The notes: generated from the letters alone by a model not told the origin. Positions 1-6,817 are shown, counted from the stretch's first letter. The stretch is 11,913 nt of DNA from Chloroflexia bacterium (GCA_013696525.1 JACCYK010000354.1:1-11913), one strand, 5' to 3'. Translations and numbers: made by a program.

Positions 1-1008
1 GCCCAGGCTGGCCCGGCGCACTCCGGAGACCCCCCACCGGACCACGCCGGCCGCCCAAGACAAGCCGCCGCCGAAGGCGACGAAGACCAGGTTATCACCT
101 TCGCCCAGACCGCCGGCCGCTTCCGCCTCGACCAAGGCGATGGGAATGGACGCGGCCGAGGTGTTGCCATAGCGATCGACATTGACCCAGACCCGTTCCC
201 GCGGCAAATCAAGGCGACGCGCCGCCGCGTCGATGATCCGGACGTTGGCCTGGTGCGGGATCAGCATGTCGATGTCGGAGAAGGTGAGCCCGGCCCGCTC
301 GACCGCCTCCGCCGCCGCGTCGCCCATCACGGTCACGGCGAAGCGGAAGACCTCACGCCCATTCATCTGGAGATACGGCCGGTATTCAGGGAAGAGCTCG
401 GCCGATTCCGGGACGAAGGCGCCCCAGCCGGGGATGTAGAGATGCCGGTAGCCAGCGCCATCGGCACCGAGCACCGTCGAGATGAGTCCCCGCTGGTCGT
501 CCGAGGACTCGATCACGACCGCGCCCGCGCCGTCGCCGAAGAGGACACAGGTGGAGCGGTCGGTGTAGTCCACGAAGCGGGTCAGGGTATCGACCCCGAT
601 CACCAGCACCCGGTCGTGGGCGCCAGTCTGGACAAACTGGGTCCCGATCGCCATCGCGTAGACGAACCCGGAGCACGCGACCCCAACATCGAACGCCCCG
701 GCGGTGCCGCCCAGCTCGGCCTGGACCAGGCATGCCTCTGGGACCAGGAATTGGTCCGGCGTACAGGTCGCGACCACGATCAGATCGATCTCGGCGGCGG
801 TCAATTCGGCCCGCGCCAGCGCGGCGCGAGCCGCCGCCACGGCCAATGAAGTGGTCGAATCGCCAGGGCCGACCACGCGACGCTCTTTGATCCCGGTGCG
901 GCTGACGATCCACTCGTCGGAGGTGTCCACCATCCGCTCGAGCTCGGCGTTGGTGAGCACGCGCTCCGGGACCGCCATTCCCCAGCCGGTAATCGCCGCG
1001 TGTCGCAT
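1..1008 (-). CDS. fabH: beta-ketoacyl-ACP synthase III (FabH), C-terminus cut by window edge
   Basis: This enzyme starts type II fatty acid synthesis in the cytoplasm by condensing acyl-CoA, usually acetyl-CoA, with malonyl-ACP. 336 codons are open from the ATG at 1008 to the window edge with no stop, against a usual family length of about 315-340, so only a few residues are probably missing. The thiolase-fold catalytic triad is complete: Cys112 in ACSGF, His252 in PHQAN and Asn282 in GNTSAAS. The N-terminal DTSDEWIVSRTGI and C-terminal FVAFGGGLSWAA blocks are also typical of FabH. A GGAG ribosome site lies about 7 nt before the ATG. The gene is last in view of a minus-strand yceD-rpmF-fabH operon, 104 bp after rpmF; that gap holds no gene. 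PlsX normally sits there and is missing. The identification is very secure; substrate preference (straight or branched starter) cannot be read from the sequence. Confidence 0.96.
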   Translation of the reverse strand, partial: MRHAAITGWGMAVPERVLTNAELERMVDTSDEWIVSRTGIKERRVVGPGDSTTSLAVAAARAALARAELTAAEIDLIVVATCTPDQFLVPEACLVQAELGGTAGAFDVGVACSGFVYAMAIGTQFVQTGAHDRVLVIGVDTLTRFVDYTDRSTCVLFGDGAGAVVIESSDDQRGLISTVLGADGAGYRHLYIPGWGAFVPESAELFPEYRPYLQMNGREVFRFAVTVMGDAAAEAVERAGLTFSDIDMLIPHQANVRIIDAAARRLDLPRERVWVNVDRYGNTSAASIPIALVEAEAAGGLGEGDNLVFVAFGGGLSWAAGVVRWGVSGVRRASLG

Positions 1009-1112
1009 CGACCGCTCCGGAGTTGTCCGTGAATGAAAGCGGGCGGAACGCCGGTGACCCGTCGTGTCCCGCCGCTCAAGCTGGGCGACCCTCGCCGCCC
1101 GGAGTCCTTCGC

Positions 1113-1313
1113 TTACTCGGCCTCTCGTCGCCGCTCCTCGATCTGGATGACCTGGCGTCCACGATAGGTGCCGCAGGTCATGCAGACGTGGTGTGACCGC
1201 TTCCAATCGCCGCAGGCCTGGCACGTTACCAGGTTCAGCGGGGCAATAAAGTGGTGCCGCCGGCGGTTACCCTGCCGGTGCCGGCTAATTCGCTGTTTTG
1301 GTAGTGCGCCCAT
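1113..1313 (-). CDS. rpmF: 50S ribosomal protein L32 (zinc-binding form)
   Basis: This small protein of the large ribosomal subunit is 66 aa, the normal length for L32. It opens with MGALPKQRISRHRQGNRR, the basic N-terminal segment of the family, followed by a four-cysteine zinc ribbon: Cys31-x-x-Cys34 and Cys44-x-x-Cys47, with HHVC between the pairs. Keeping all four cysteines marks it as the C+ type, which is not the zinc-independent paralogue used under zinc starvation. GAGGAG and GGGAG purine runs lie just upstream of the ATG. It is 56 bp after yceD and 104 bp before fabH, the conserved yceD-rpmF order that links ribosome assembly to fatty acid synthesis in many bacteria. Identification is secure. 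Confidence 0.96.
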   Translation of the reverse strand: MGALPKQRISRHRQGNRRRHHFIAPLNLVTCQACGDWKRSHHVCMTCGTYRGRQVIQIEERRREAE

Positions 1314-1369
1314 GATCTCCCGCTCCTCAACGTCTCGCTACGCGAGCTATCCATGCCGAGATACTACAA

Positions 1370-1912
1370 CTACTCGCCGTCACGCTCCTCGAGCAACCTG
1401 GCCAGCGCGGCCAGCCGGCCATCGACGGGCGCCTCGTCGTCGCCACTCCATCTGATGGCGGCCAGGTCCGGACCGGGACACCGCTCCCCGCAATCGGGTC
1501 GCATCGGCAACGCCACGAGGATTTCCTGCCTCAGCACCTCACCGATATCCAAGAGATGATTGTCGTCGATCCGTGCCGTGTCCTCGTCCGTGGCAACCTC
1601 GGCCTCGACCCCGGCCCCGGTGTACACATCGACCGTTTGGCGATACTCTTCGCTGAATGCGATGTCAAACGGCTGCTGGTACACGCGCAGACAGCGGGCG
1701 CATTCCAAGTCTACCGTGCCGGCCACCGTGACCCGGGCCATGATCCCGTCACGTAGGCGCGTCAGCCGGAGCTCGCCCGCGACATCGACCGCGAACAGCC
1801 CGACATCGAGTGGGAACCGGTCGAGCGCCAACTCGAACTCGCGGACCTGTCCGGTTTGGACTTTGAGGAGGCCGGCGACATTGATCGCGGTGTCGTTACA
1901 CAGGTGTTGCAT
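1370..1912 (-). CDS. yceD: YceD / DUF177 family protein
   Basis: DUF177 proteins are encoded directly upstream of rpmF in most bacteria and are associated with large-subunit rRNA/ribosome biogenesis; the exact biochemical activity is not settled. The 180-aa product fits the family: an N-terminal INVAGLLK..GQVREFEL block (residues 10-28), a CxxC at Cys71/Cys74 in the LECARCL motif, and a C-terminal LDIGEVLRQEILVALPMRPDC block (about 121-141) followed by Cys145. The usual last Cys motif after that block is degenerate here, leaving four cysteines. The ATG at 1912 has no obvious Shine-Dalgarno sequence, and family alignments usually begin close to the INVAGLL block (residue 10), so the first nine residues are uncertain. 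A strong promoter lies about 90 bp upstream, so this is probably the first gene of the yceD-rpmF-fabH operon. Confidence 0.9.
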   Translation of the reverse strand: MQHLCNDTAINVAGLLKVQTGQVREFELALDRFPLDVGLFAVDVAGELRLTRLRDGIMARVTVAGTVDLECARCLRVYQQPFDIAFSEEYRQTVDVYTGAGVEAEVATDEDTARIDDNHLLDIGEVLRQEILVALPMRPDCGERCPGPDLAAIRWSGDDEAPVDGRLAALARLLEERDGE

Positions 1913-1971
1913 GAAATCGCGATCGCTCGCCGTCTACCGCCAGGGCCGTCGTTCAGGTCACGGATACACCA

Positions 1972-1991
1972 GCGCCGGCCGCAGCCGGCGC
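1972..1991 (-). promoter_or_regulatory. hairpin at the 5' end of the yceD operon leader
   Basis: A perfect 8-bp GC stem with a 4-nt loop reads GCGCCGGC-TGCG-GCCGGCGC on the minus strand. It begins about 3 nt after the predicted transcription start, so the mRNA would open with a very stable hairpin. It may protect the 5' end, or the DNA dyad may be an operator next to the promoter; the sequence does not decide between these. Confidence 0.55.
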
Positions 1992-2000
1992 AACCGAGAA

Positions 2001-2029
2001 AGTGTAGCCATGCCACCGGCCCCTGTCAA
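2001..2029 (-). promoter_or_regulatory. sigma70-type promoter for yceD-rpmF-fabH
   Basis: On the minus strand a perfect -35 box TTGACA (2029-2024) is followed by an ideal 17-bp spacer and a -10 box TACACT (2006-2001, 4 of 6 consensus). Transcription would start near 1994, giving a 5' leader of about 80 nt before the yceD ATG. It is the best promoter match in the window. The call comes from sequence only. Confidence 0.75.
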
Positions 2030-2060
2030 AGATGCGCGGACGATGTTGCCCGCGCACGGG

Positions 2061-2077
2061 ATCGGCACGTTGCCGAT
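2061..2077. promoter_or_regulatory. operator-like inverted repeat upstream of the VOC gene
   Basis: ATCGGCA-CGT-TGCCGAT is a perfect 7-bp dyad with a 3-bp centre, 28 bp upstream of the VOC gene start and 32 bp upstream of the yceD -35 box. The shorter word GTTGCC occurs three times here (2045, 2069, 2089). No clear sigma70 promoter is visible for the plus-strand gene. It could be a regulator site shared by the two divergent units. Confidence 0.35.
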
Positions 2078-2105
2078 GCCCTGGTTCCGTTGCCCGAGGT
2101 AAAAC

Positions 2106-2552
2106 ATGACCGAGCCGTTCGTGTATCAGGCCAAGCTGGTGCCGGAGCTGCTGGTGACACGGCTTGACGCGAGCCTGCGCTTCTGGCGCGACCTGCTCGG
2201 CTTTGCCGTCGCTTACGACCGCCCGGAAGAGGGGTTTGCCTATCTGCACCTGGCCGGCGCGGAGATCATGCTGGAGCAGGTTGACGACAGCCATCGAACC
2301 TGGCTGACCGGCCCGCTCAACCCTCCCTTCGGCCGTGGGATCAACTTCCAAATCGAGGTCGCCGCGCTCGATCCGACCCTGGAGCGTCTCCGGCAAGCGT
2401 CGTGGCCGCTTTTTCTCGAACCCGAGGAACGCTGGTATCGCATGGCCGAGCTCGAGGTCGGCCAGCGCCAGTTCCTGGTGCAGGACCCCGACGGCTACCT
2501 GGTCCGGCTGGCGGAGCATTTGGGAGAGCGGGCGATTGCCGGCGGCAGCTGA
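2106..2552 (+). CDS. VOC / glyoxalase-fold protein, bleomycin-resistance type
   Basis: This 148-aa protein has the vicinal-oxygen-chelate fold of glyoxalase, dioxygenase and bleomycin-resistance proteins. Visible marks are VPELLVTRLDASLRFWRDLL near residues 12-31, the following GFAVAYDRPEEGFAYLHL strand, GAEIMLEQ, and a C-terminal FLVQDPDGYLVRLAEHLG block. This pattern matches the drug-binding bleomycin-resistance subgroup better than metal-dependent glyoxalase I. One VOC domain of about 120 residues is present, so it should work as a dimer. A GAGGT ribosome site at 2096-2100 sits 5 nt before the ATG and fixes the start. It is divergent from yceD and 77 bp before the antitoxin gene. Bleomycin-type antibiotic sequestration is only one possibility; many such proteins have no known ligand. 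The family call is secure and the function is open. Confidence 0.88.
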   Translation: MTEPFVYQAKLVPELLVTRLDASLRFWRDLLGFAVAYDRPEEGFAYLHLAGAEIMLEQVDDSHRTWLTGPLNPPFGRGINFQIEVAALDPTLERLRQASWPLFLEPEERWYRMAELEVGQRQFLVQDPDGYLVRLAEHLGERAIAGGS

Positions 2553-2563
2553 GACGCCGGCCT

Positions 2564-2591
2564 TTGGTGCGCTGGTCCCATGGGATATAGT
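2564..2591 (+). promoter_or_regulatory. promoter and palindromic operator of the toxin-antitoxin pair
   Basis: TTGGTG (2564-2569, 3 of 6 consensus) and TATAGT (2586-2591, 5 of 6) are separated by 16 bp. The spacer ends in a perfect 10-bp palindrome TCCCATGGGA at 2576-2585, touching the -10 box. Type II antitoxins normally repress their own promoter by binding such dyads, so this is a sensible candidate operator. The -35 box is weak. Confidence 0.5.
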
Positions 2592-2629
2592 GCGTACAGA
2601 CAGGCGGCTTGATTCTCCAGAGAGACACC

Positions 2630-2908
2630 ATGAGCGTCGAGACGAGCACGGCCAGCATTTCTGAAACCGAGTTGTCCGAGCACCTCACGGAGGTGCTCGA
2701 CCGGGTGGCGAACGGCGAACGGATCATTATTCAGCGCGAGGGCAAAGTATTGGCTGTCATCGAACCGTCGCCGTACCTCAATAAATGGACGTGGGGCGAT
2801 CTTGTGAGGTTCTTGAATGAGACTCCAATCGATGAAGAGCTCGCCAGGATCATCCGGGAGATCCATGACGAGCAGCCGATAGCCAGGCATGCCGAATGGC
2901 CCGAGTAG
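2630..2908 (+). CDS. type II antitoxin, Phd/YefM family
   Basis: This 92-aa antitoxin should bind and neutralise the adjacent PIN toxin and repress their shared promoter. The N-terminal half is a classic Phd/YefM DNA-binding domain: ISETELSEHLTEVLDRVANG (about 10-29) followed by ERIIIQREGKVLAVIEP. The C-terminal half, with WTWGDLVRFLNETPIDEELARI, is the likely toxin-wrapping tail. The ATG at 2630 was chosen over an in-frame TTG at 2609 because the family begins right before the ISETELSEHL block; an AGAGAG purine run lies just upstream. Its stop overlaps the toxin ATG by 13 bp, so the two are translationally coupled. Pairing a Phd/YefM fold with a VapC-type toxin is common in actinobacteria and Chloroflexota. 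The pair's base composition looks less GC-rich than its flanks, consistent with horizontal gain. Confidence 0.9.
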   Translation: MSVETSTASISETELSEHLTEVLDRVANGERIIIQREGKVLAVIEPSPYLNKWTWGDLVRFLNETPIDEELARIIREIHDEQPIARHAEWPE

Positions 2909-3303
2909 TCGATTCCAGTGTCCTCATCGCGATCGAACGTCGCGGTCAAGTAACAGAGAACTTCATCACGATAGCGGAAGGGGATACCCTCGCAATCGCG
3001 GCTGTAACCGCGGCGGAGGTTCTGGCTGGGGTTGAGTTTCGAAAGTTGCTGACCCGTGCTCATCGTGCTGATTCTGATCTAGAAGCGGTGTTTGAGGGCG
3101 TACGAATCCTCCCCTTTGATCTACAAGCGGCTCGCGTCTACGCCAAGGTCTATGCCGAGCTTCGATCCGCTGGTCGACCCATCGGCGGCTTTGATCTCCA
3201 AATCGCCGCCACCGCCCTGGCGAACAACTGCGATGTCGTGACGTTGAATGTCGGAGAGTTCAACCGCATCCCTGATCTGAAAGTAATCGCTCCCGACTGG
3301 TAG
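2896..3303 (+). CDS. vapC: PIN-domain toxin ribonuclease, VapC family
   Basis: VapC toxins are Mg-dependent endoribonucleases that cut structured RNAs such as initiator tRNA or 23S rRNA until their antitoxin silences them. The 135-aa protein is full length for the family and its acidic site is intact: Asp6 in VVDSSVLI, Glu41 in TAAEVLAGV, and Asp100 in GGFDLQIAATAL. The C-terminal TLNVGEFNRIPDLKV corresponds to the family's TxNxxEFxRxPGL block, with Asn118 and Glu121 near the active site. The toxin is therefore likely functional. The gene overlaps the antitoxin by 13 bp. It ends 22 bp before the convergent stop of the surface-protein gene. The cellular RNA target cannot be predicted from sequence. 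Confidence 0.93.
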   Translation: MARVVDSSVLIAIERRGQVTENFITIAEGDTLAIAAVTAAEVLAGVEFRKLLTRAHRADSDLEAVFEGVRILPFDLQAARVYAKVYAELRSAGRPIGGFDLQIAATALANNCDVVTLNVGEFNRIPDLKVIAPDW

Positions 3304-3325
3304 CGCCCTTTAGAAGGCCGGGGGG

Positions 3326-5266
3326 TCAGGGCGGTTGCGGGAAGCTGGCGGGGTCGAGCGGGCCGCTGCCGAGCAGGATCTCGTTGCCGTCCAGCCAGCC
3401 GTCGCCATCGGTATCGGGGTTGGCCGGGTCGGTCCCGATCGCCGCTTCGTCCGCATCGGGCAGGCCGTCGCTGTCGCTATCGACCGCGGCGGTGGCGGTG
3501 TTTGGCGTCAGCGGGTCGGTGCCGGCCTGGGTCTCCGTGCCGTCGCTGATGCCGTCGCCGTCAGTATCCCAGAGGGTCGGATTCGTGCCGCGGATGTTTC
3601 GCTCGGCGTCGTCGGTCAGCCCATCTCCGTCGCTATCGAGCGTGGCCGGGTTCGGGGTCGGGGCAACCGTCGCCACCGCGGTGGGCGGCAGCGGCTCCGG
3701 GCCGACCGTGTAGAGGTCGATGGCGATGTCTCCCGCCTCGCCCACCGTCACGGCGTAGCCGGTGCCGTCCGCCAGCAGGGTCACCGCCGGGGACTCGATG
3801 ACGAAATAGGCGACGGTTGCCGCCGGCAGCAGGGGCACTTGCAGGATGTAGGTGCCAGCCGCCAGATCGGTCCAGCGTTGATACCCCTCGGCGCCAGGGC
3901 TGGTATTGGCCAGCGTCAGCGGCGCCGCCAGCACGACCGAGGCGAGACTGACATCGAACGGTGGCGTGGCGAGGGCGCACGCCAGGGGGTCGAACGAGAA
4001 GAGGCCGACCGTAGGACAGGCGAAGACCCGGACCGCGATCGCGCCGGTGTCCTGCCGGACCGCCGCCGCCGCGCGCGCGATCGGCGTCCCCGGCGGCAGC
4101 TCGTCGCGCGACAAGAAGGCGTATACGTCGAGTTGGAAGCTCGTCTCACCGGCGGCGATCGGCACCTGGTAGCCACCGTCCGGGCCGGCCGGGTAGCCCC
4201 GCGCGGCGTCACCCGCGGCGCCGGCCAGGCCGGCGATGAAGAACCGGTCCAGGCCGGGACCAAAGCCGGTGGCCCGGAGGAGGTAGTCGCCCGCCGGCAG
4301 GTTCGTCCACCGGAGGTCAAACTCATCGGCGGTGGGCGCCCCCAGGTTCCGTTCTTGGCCGCCATCGAGCATGTGGATCAGGTTAAGCGAGACCGCGTTG
4401 AAATCCGGCGGGCAGAGGGTGGTGTTGGACTCGCCGGGGCGCATCCCAACCGGGCAGGCATGCAACCTGACCGCCACGGTCCCCAAGTCCGCGGCGACCG
4501 GGGATGCGACCGGCGTTCCGGCGGCATCCGGCACCGCCCGTCCGATGACGGCGGCAACGAACGTAGCCGGGGCCAAGCCTTCGCCCCGGACCGTCACCTC
4601 GCCGCTGAATTCGGCGGCCTGTCCCACCCGCAGCGCCACCGGCTCGCCGCCATCAGCGGCGTCCACCGTGATCATCCCGAGCGTGGCCAGGACGAGGATC
4701 GGCGCTCCGGGCTCGGTGGGGGCGATGGTCGCGCTCTCCTCCGGAACCAGCACATCCCGGATCAACTTCAGATCCCGCTCGCCGGATGGCGAGGCGAACG
4801 GGGTCCCGGCGTAAACGGGGAAGCCCGCGCCGGCCTCGTCAACTTCGGCCGGGGCGACCACGTCGAGCGCGTAGTAGCCCGCTGGCCGGTCATCAAGGGC
4901 GGTGCCGAACCGTTCGGGCTCAGGGCCGGCAAAGGTCGCCTCACCCTGGCCGAGCAGCTTTTCTGGCTCTCCAGCCGCGTCTTCGAGCAGCAGGGCGCCC
5001 TGATCGACGAGCATGAATTGGGGATCGGCGGCAAGCGCGGCCGGCTCACGATCAGGCTCGATCGTGTGGTACACCACCCGCCACACCGCCTCACCCGCGG
5101 GCAGCGTCGATACGCCCTGGGCAACGACCTGAGCGTGGCCTTGGGCCGAGGAGATCGGCTGGCCCTGGCGCGCCACCGATGGCGTGGCGACCACGATCAG
5201 CCCGAACGCGAGGACCGGGATCAATCCCAACAGTCCGGGACGCCACCGGCCGGCACCTATCTTCAT
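3326..5266 (-). CDS. exported multidomain protein with cupin-like region, tandem Cys-modules and calcium-binding repeats
   Basis: I recognise domains but not a named protein. The 646-aa product has an N-terminal signal peptide (basic start, then a hydrophobic run GLLGLIPVLAFGLIVVA at about 11-27 and a likely cut after SVA at 31). Residues about 50-240 hold two beta-rich, cupin-like stretches. Two copies of one module follow, at about 261-386 and 407-522. Each opens with AVR-x-x-ACP, has a second Cys 13-14 residues later, a central W-T-[ND]-L-x-AG-[DT]-Y block, and closes with a [LI]D[VL]Y strand; this resembles prealbumin/Cna-B-like surface domains. The C-terminus carries four DxDxDGxxDxxE calcium-binding repeats (thrombospondin type 3-like) at 544-555, 567-578, 596-607 and 618-629. 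ATG 5266 was chosen over an upstream in-frame TTG (5302) because GAGAGG precedes it and the signal peptide follows. It is probably an envelope or secreted binding protein. Confidence 0.82.
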   Translation of the reverse strand: MKIGAGRWRPGLLGLIPVLAFGLIVVATPSVARQGQPISSAQGHAQVVAQGVSTLPAGEAVWRVVYHTIEPDREPAALAADPQFMLVDQGALLLEDAAGEPEKLLGQGEATFAGPEPERFGTALDDRPAGYYALDVVAPAEVDEAGAGFPVYAGTPFASPSGERDLKLIRDVLVPEESATIAPTEPGAPILVLATLGMITVDAADGGEPVALRVGQAAEFSGEVTVRGEGLAPATFVAAVIGRAVPDAAGTPVASPVAADLGTVAVRLHACPVGMRPGESNTTLCPPDFNAVSLNLIHMLDGGQERNLGAPTADEFDLRWTNLPAGDYLLRATGFGPGLDRFFIAGLAGAAGDAARGYPAGPDGGYQVPIAAGETSFQLDVYAFLSRDELPPGTPIARAAAAVRQDTGAIAVRVFACPTVGLFSFDPLACALATPPFDVSLASVVLAAPLTLANTSPGAEGYQRWTDLAAGTYILQVPLLPAATVAYFVIESPAVTLLADGTGYAVTVGEAGDIAIDLYTVGPEPLPPTAVATVAPTPNPATLDSDGDGLTDDAERNIRGTNPTLWDTDGDGISDGTETQAGTDPLTPNTATAAVDSDSDGLPDADEAAIGTDPANPDTDGDGWLDGNEILLGSGPLDPASFPQPP

Positions 5267-5354
5267 TCCGCGGCCTCTCCGTTTCGTCGTCAGCGAGCGC
5301 AACCTCGTGGTCGAGGCGCCGCGCGGCAGCGACCGGTCGCCTGGCGGGGATACC

Positions 5355-5370
5355 GGATGCTACCGCATCC
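5355..5370. promoter_or_regulatory. small dyad upstream of the surface-protein gene
   Basis: GGATGC-TACC-GCATCC is a perfect 6-bp stem with a 4-bp loop, in the 168-bp gap between the PQQ dehydrogenase and the surface-protein gene. A second, wider pair of 10-bp arms (5287-5296 and 5377-5386, TCGTCAGCGA and its complement) brackets it. No good promoter or terminator is visible. These may be operator sites or a folded leader, or chance in GC-rich DNA. Confidence 0.25.
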
Positions 5371-5434
5371 ACGGGGTCGCTGACGATCCGTGACCAAAGG
5401 TCAGGCCGGGCAAGGCGAAGCCTCAGCCCGATGC

Positions 5435-6631
5435 TTACGGGTTAAACGCGACACGCCGCACCTGGCCGTCCTCCGTGAAGGTTGTGTAGTAGAGATCGCC
5501 ATCGGGGCTGAAGGCTAGATGAATGACCGGGCCAGCACCGGTGACGAATGGCGTCCGCGAGAAGCCGTTGTTGGTGGGATCGAGCTGGAAGATCCGGCCA
5601 CAGGCAAAATCCGCGAATAGGTATTTCCCATCATAGGCGGCCGGCCAGCCCGCGGTATCGGGAACGAAGGCGCCGCCGGTAATACTCCGGCAGTCGATCC
5701 CGGCATCGTGCCGGTACGAGAAGATCGGGTTCGTCAGCTCCTTTGGCCGCTGCCGGCACGACTTCCCCTTGCGTTCCCCCCGCTGGCAGGGGCCTTCGCG
5801 TCTCGGCCAGCCATAGTTCGCACCGGCTGTCCCGCGATTGATCTCCTCCCACCGCTGGTCGCCGACATCGTTGATGAAGAACCGCGTCCCCCCGGCGTTC
5901 GGGTCGTGGGCGATCCGGAATGGGTTCCGCAAGCCAAGGGCGAAGATTTCCCGGCAGGTCCGCTTGGCCGAGGTGCGGCCCGTTTCGTGGCAGCGATCGG
6001 TGCGGCGCCCGGTGAACGGGTTGCCCGGCGGAATCTTGCCATCGGCGGTGATGCGGAGGATCTTGCCGGAGAGGAGGTTCCGCCGCTGGGCATTCGCGGC
6101 CACCCCGGCCTCACCGATCGAGACGTAGAGGTGGCCGTCCTTCCCGAATTGGATGTCGCCCCCGTTGTGGTTGCCGTTCGTGGCGGGCATGTTGTTCAGC
6201 AGCTTTCGCTCACTGCCGGGCACCACCGCCGTGCCGTCGAGCTCGAAACGGGAGACGCGATTGACGCAGGAATTGGCACCCTTGCGGAAGGTATAAAAGA
6301 GGTAAATCCGGTCGTTGTCTTCAAAATCGGGATCAACGGCAACGCCAAGCAGTCCCTGCTCACTTTCGTCGCAGGTATCGGCGCGGAGATCGAGCGCGTT
6401 GCCGGTAATTGTCCCGTCACTCGTGACGTGAAACAGGATTCCCGGTTTTGAGGTCACGAGCAGATCGTCGTTGGGCAGGAAGGCAAGCGCGGTCGGCTCG
6501 GTCACCTCCGCGAACTCAGCGTCCGAGAATTCATCCGGCACGTCCTCAGCCAACAACGACGGCGGCGCCAACAGCAGCAGGGCACAAACCAATGGCATCA
6601 CGACGGCGATGCGGAATCGAATCCTAGTCAT
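5435..6631 (-). CDS. exported PQQ-dependent sugar dehydrogenase (soluble GDH / HIPL family)
   Basis: Family members are six-bladed beta-propellers that oxidise aldose sugars with pyrroloquinoline quinone; many homologues have unknown substrates. The 398-aa precursor has a signal peptide (hydrophobic VVMPLVCALLLLAPPSLLA, about 10-28, likely cut before EDVPDE). Recognisable blocks are EPTALAFLPNDDLLVTSKPG, EQGLLGVAVDPDF, and NGNHNGGDIQFGKDGHLYVSIGE (153-174, His155 matching the catalytic base position). ALGLRNPFRI (231-240), GDQRWEEIN..ANYGWP and a last SPDGDLYY blade follow. Eight cysteines in mature protein (87, 122, 214, 226, 282, 292, 314, 344) could form four disulfides, fitting an exported enzyme. 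ATG 6631 was preferred to an in-frame GTG at 6673 because GAGGAG precedes it. No pqq synthesis gene is in the window, so the cofactor source is unknown. Family is secure, substrate is not. Confidence 0.9.
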   Translation of the reverse strand: MTRIRFRIAVVMPLVCALLLLAPPSLLAEDVPDEFSDAEFAEVTEPTALAFLPNDDLLVTSKPGILFHVTSDGTITGNALDLRADTCDESEQGLLGVAVDPDFEDNDRIYLFYTFRKGANSCVNRVSRFELDGTAVVPGSERKLLNNMPATNGNHNGGDIQFGKDGHLYVSIGEAGVAANAQRRNLLSGKILRITADGKIPPGNPFTGRRTDRCHETGRTSAKRTCREIFALGLRNPFRIAHDPNAGGTRFFINDVGDQRWEEINRGTAGANYGWPRREGPCQRGERKGKSCRQRPKELTNPIFSYRHDAGIDCRSITGGAFVPDTAGWPAAYDGKYLFADFACGRIFQLDPTNNGFSRTPFVTGAGPVIHLAFSPDGDLYYTTFTEDGQVRRVAFNP

Positions 6632-6747
6632 TCCCAATCTCCTCGCCCGCAATCGAAAGCAAACACGCGCCACACGGTCATGCGGCGAGACGGGCGCCTA
6701 GTTATGTCAATCGCATGCGGTCATGCCGGCTCACCACGCCGTCGTCC

Positions 6748-6756
6748 AGTGTACCA
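6748..6756 (-). promoter_or_regulatory. possible extended -10 promoter for the PQQ dehydrogenase
   Basis: TGG-TACACT on the minus strand matches an extended -10 element and uses the same TACACT hexamer as the yceD promoter. No -35 box stands at the right distance. It would give a leader of about 110 nt. That leader holds a 9-bp word, CGGTCATGC on the plus strand, repeated at 6675 and 6718. Weak evidence. Confidence 0.25.
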
Positions 6757-6817
6757 CCACCAAATCGACAGGGAGGTTTTCGGTTCGCCCGGGGAGGCGC
6801 GGTTGCGCTCGGTCTGT

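Noticed and set aside
3335..5383. A 682-codon open frame on the plus strand opposite the surface-protein gene
   Set aside because: Its product is Arg/Gly-rich without any family motif, while the minus strand gives a signal peptide, repeated modules and calcium repeats. Long antisense frames are expected in GC-rich codon-biased DNA.
5708..6451. A 247-codon plus-strand open frame opposite the PQQ dehydrogenase
   Set aside because: Shadow frame with no family features; the minus-strand gene is well supported.
6682..6710. A sigma70 promoter for the PQQ gene built on the perfect TTGACA at 6710-6705 (minus strand)
   Set aside because: The position 17 bp downstream is all G and C with no -10 resemblance.
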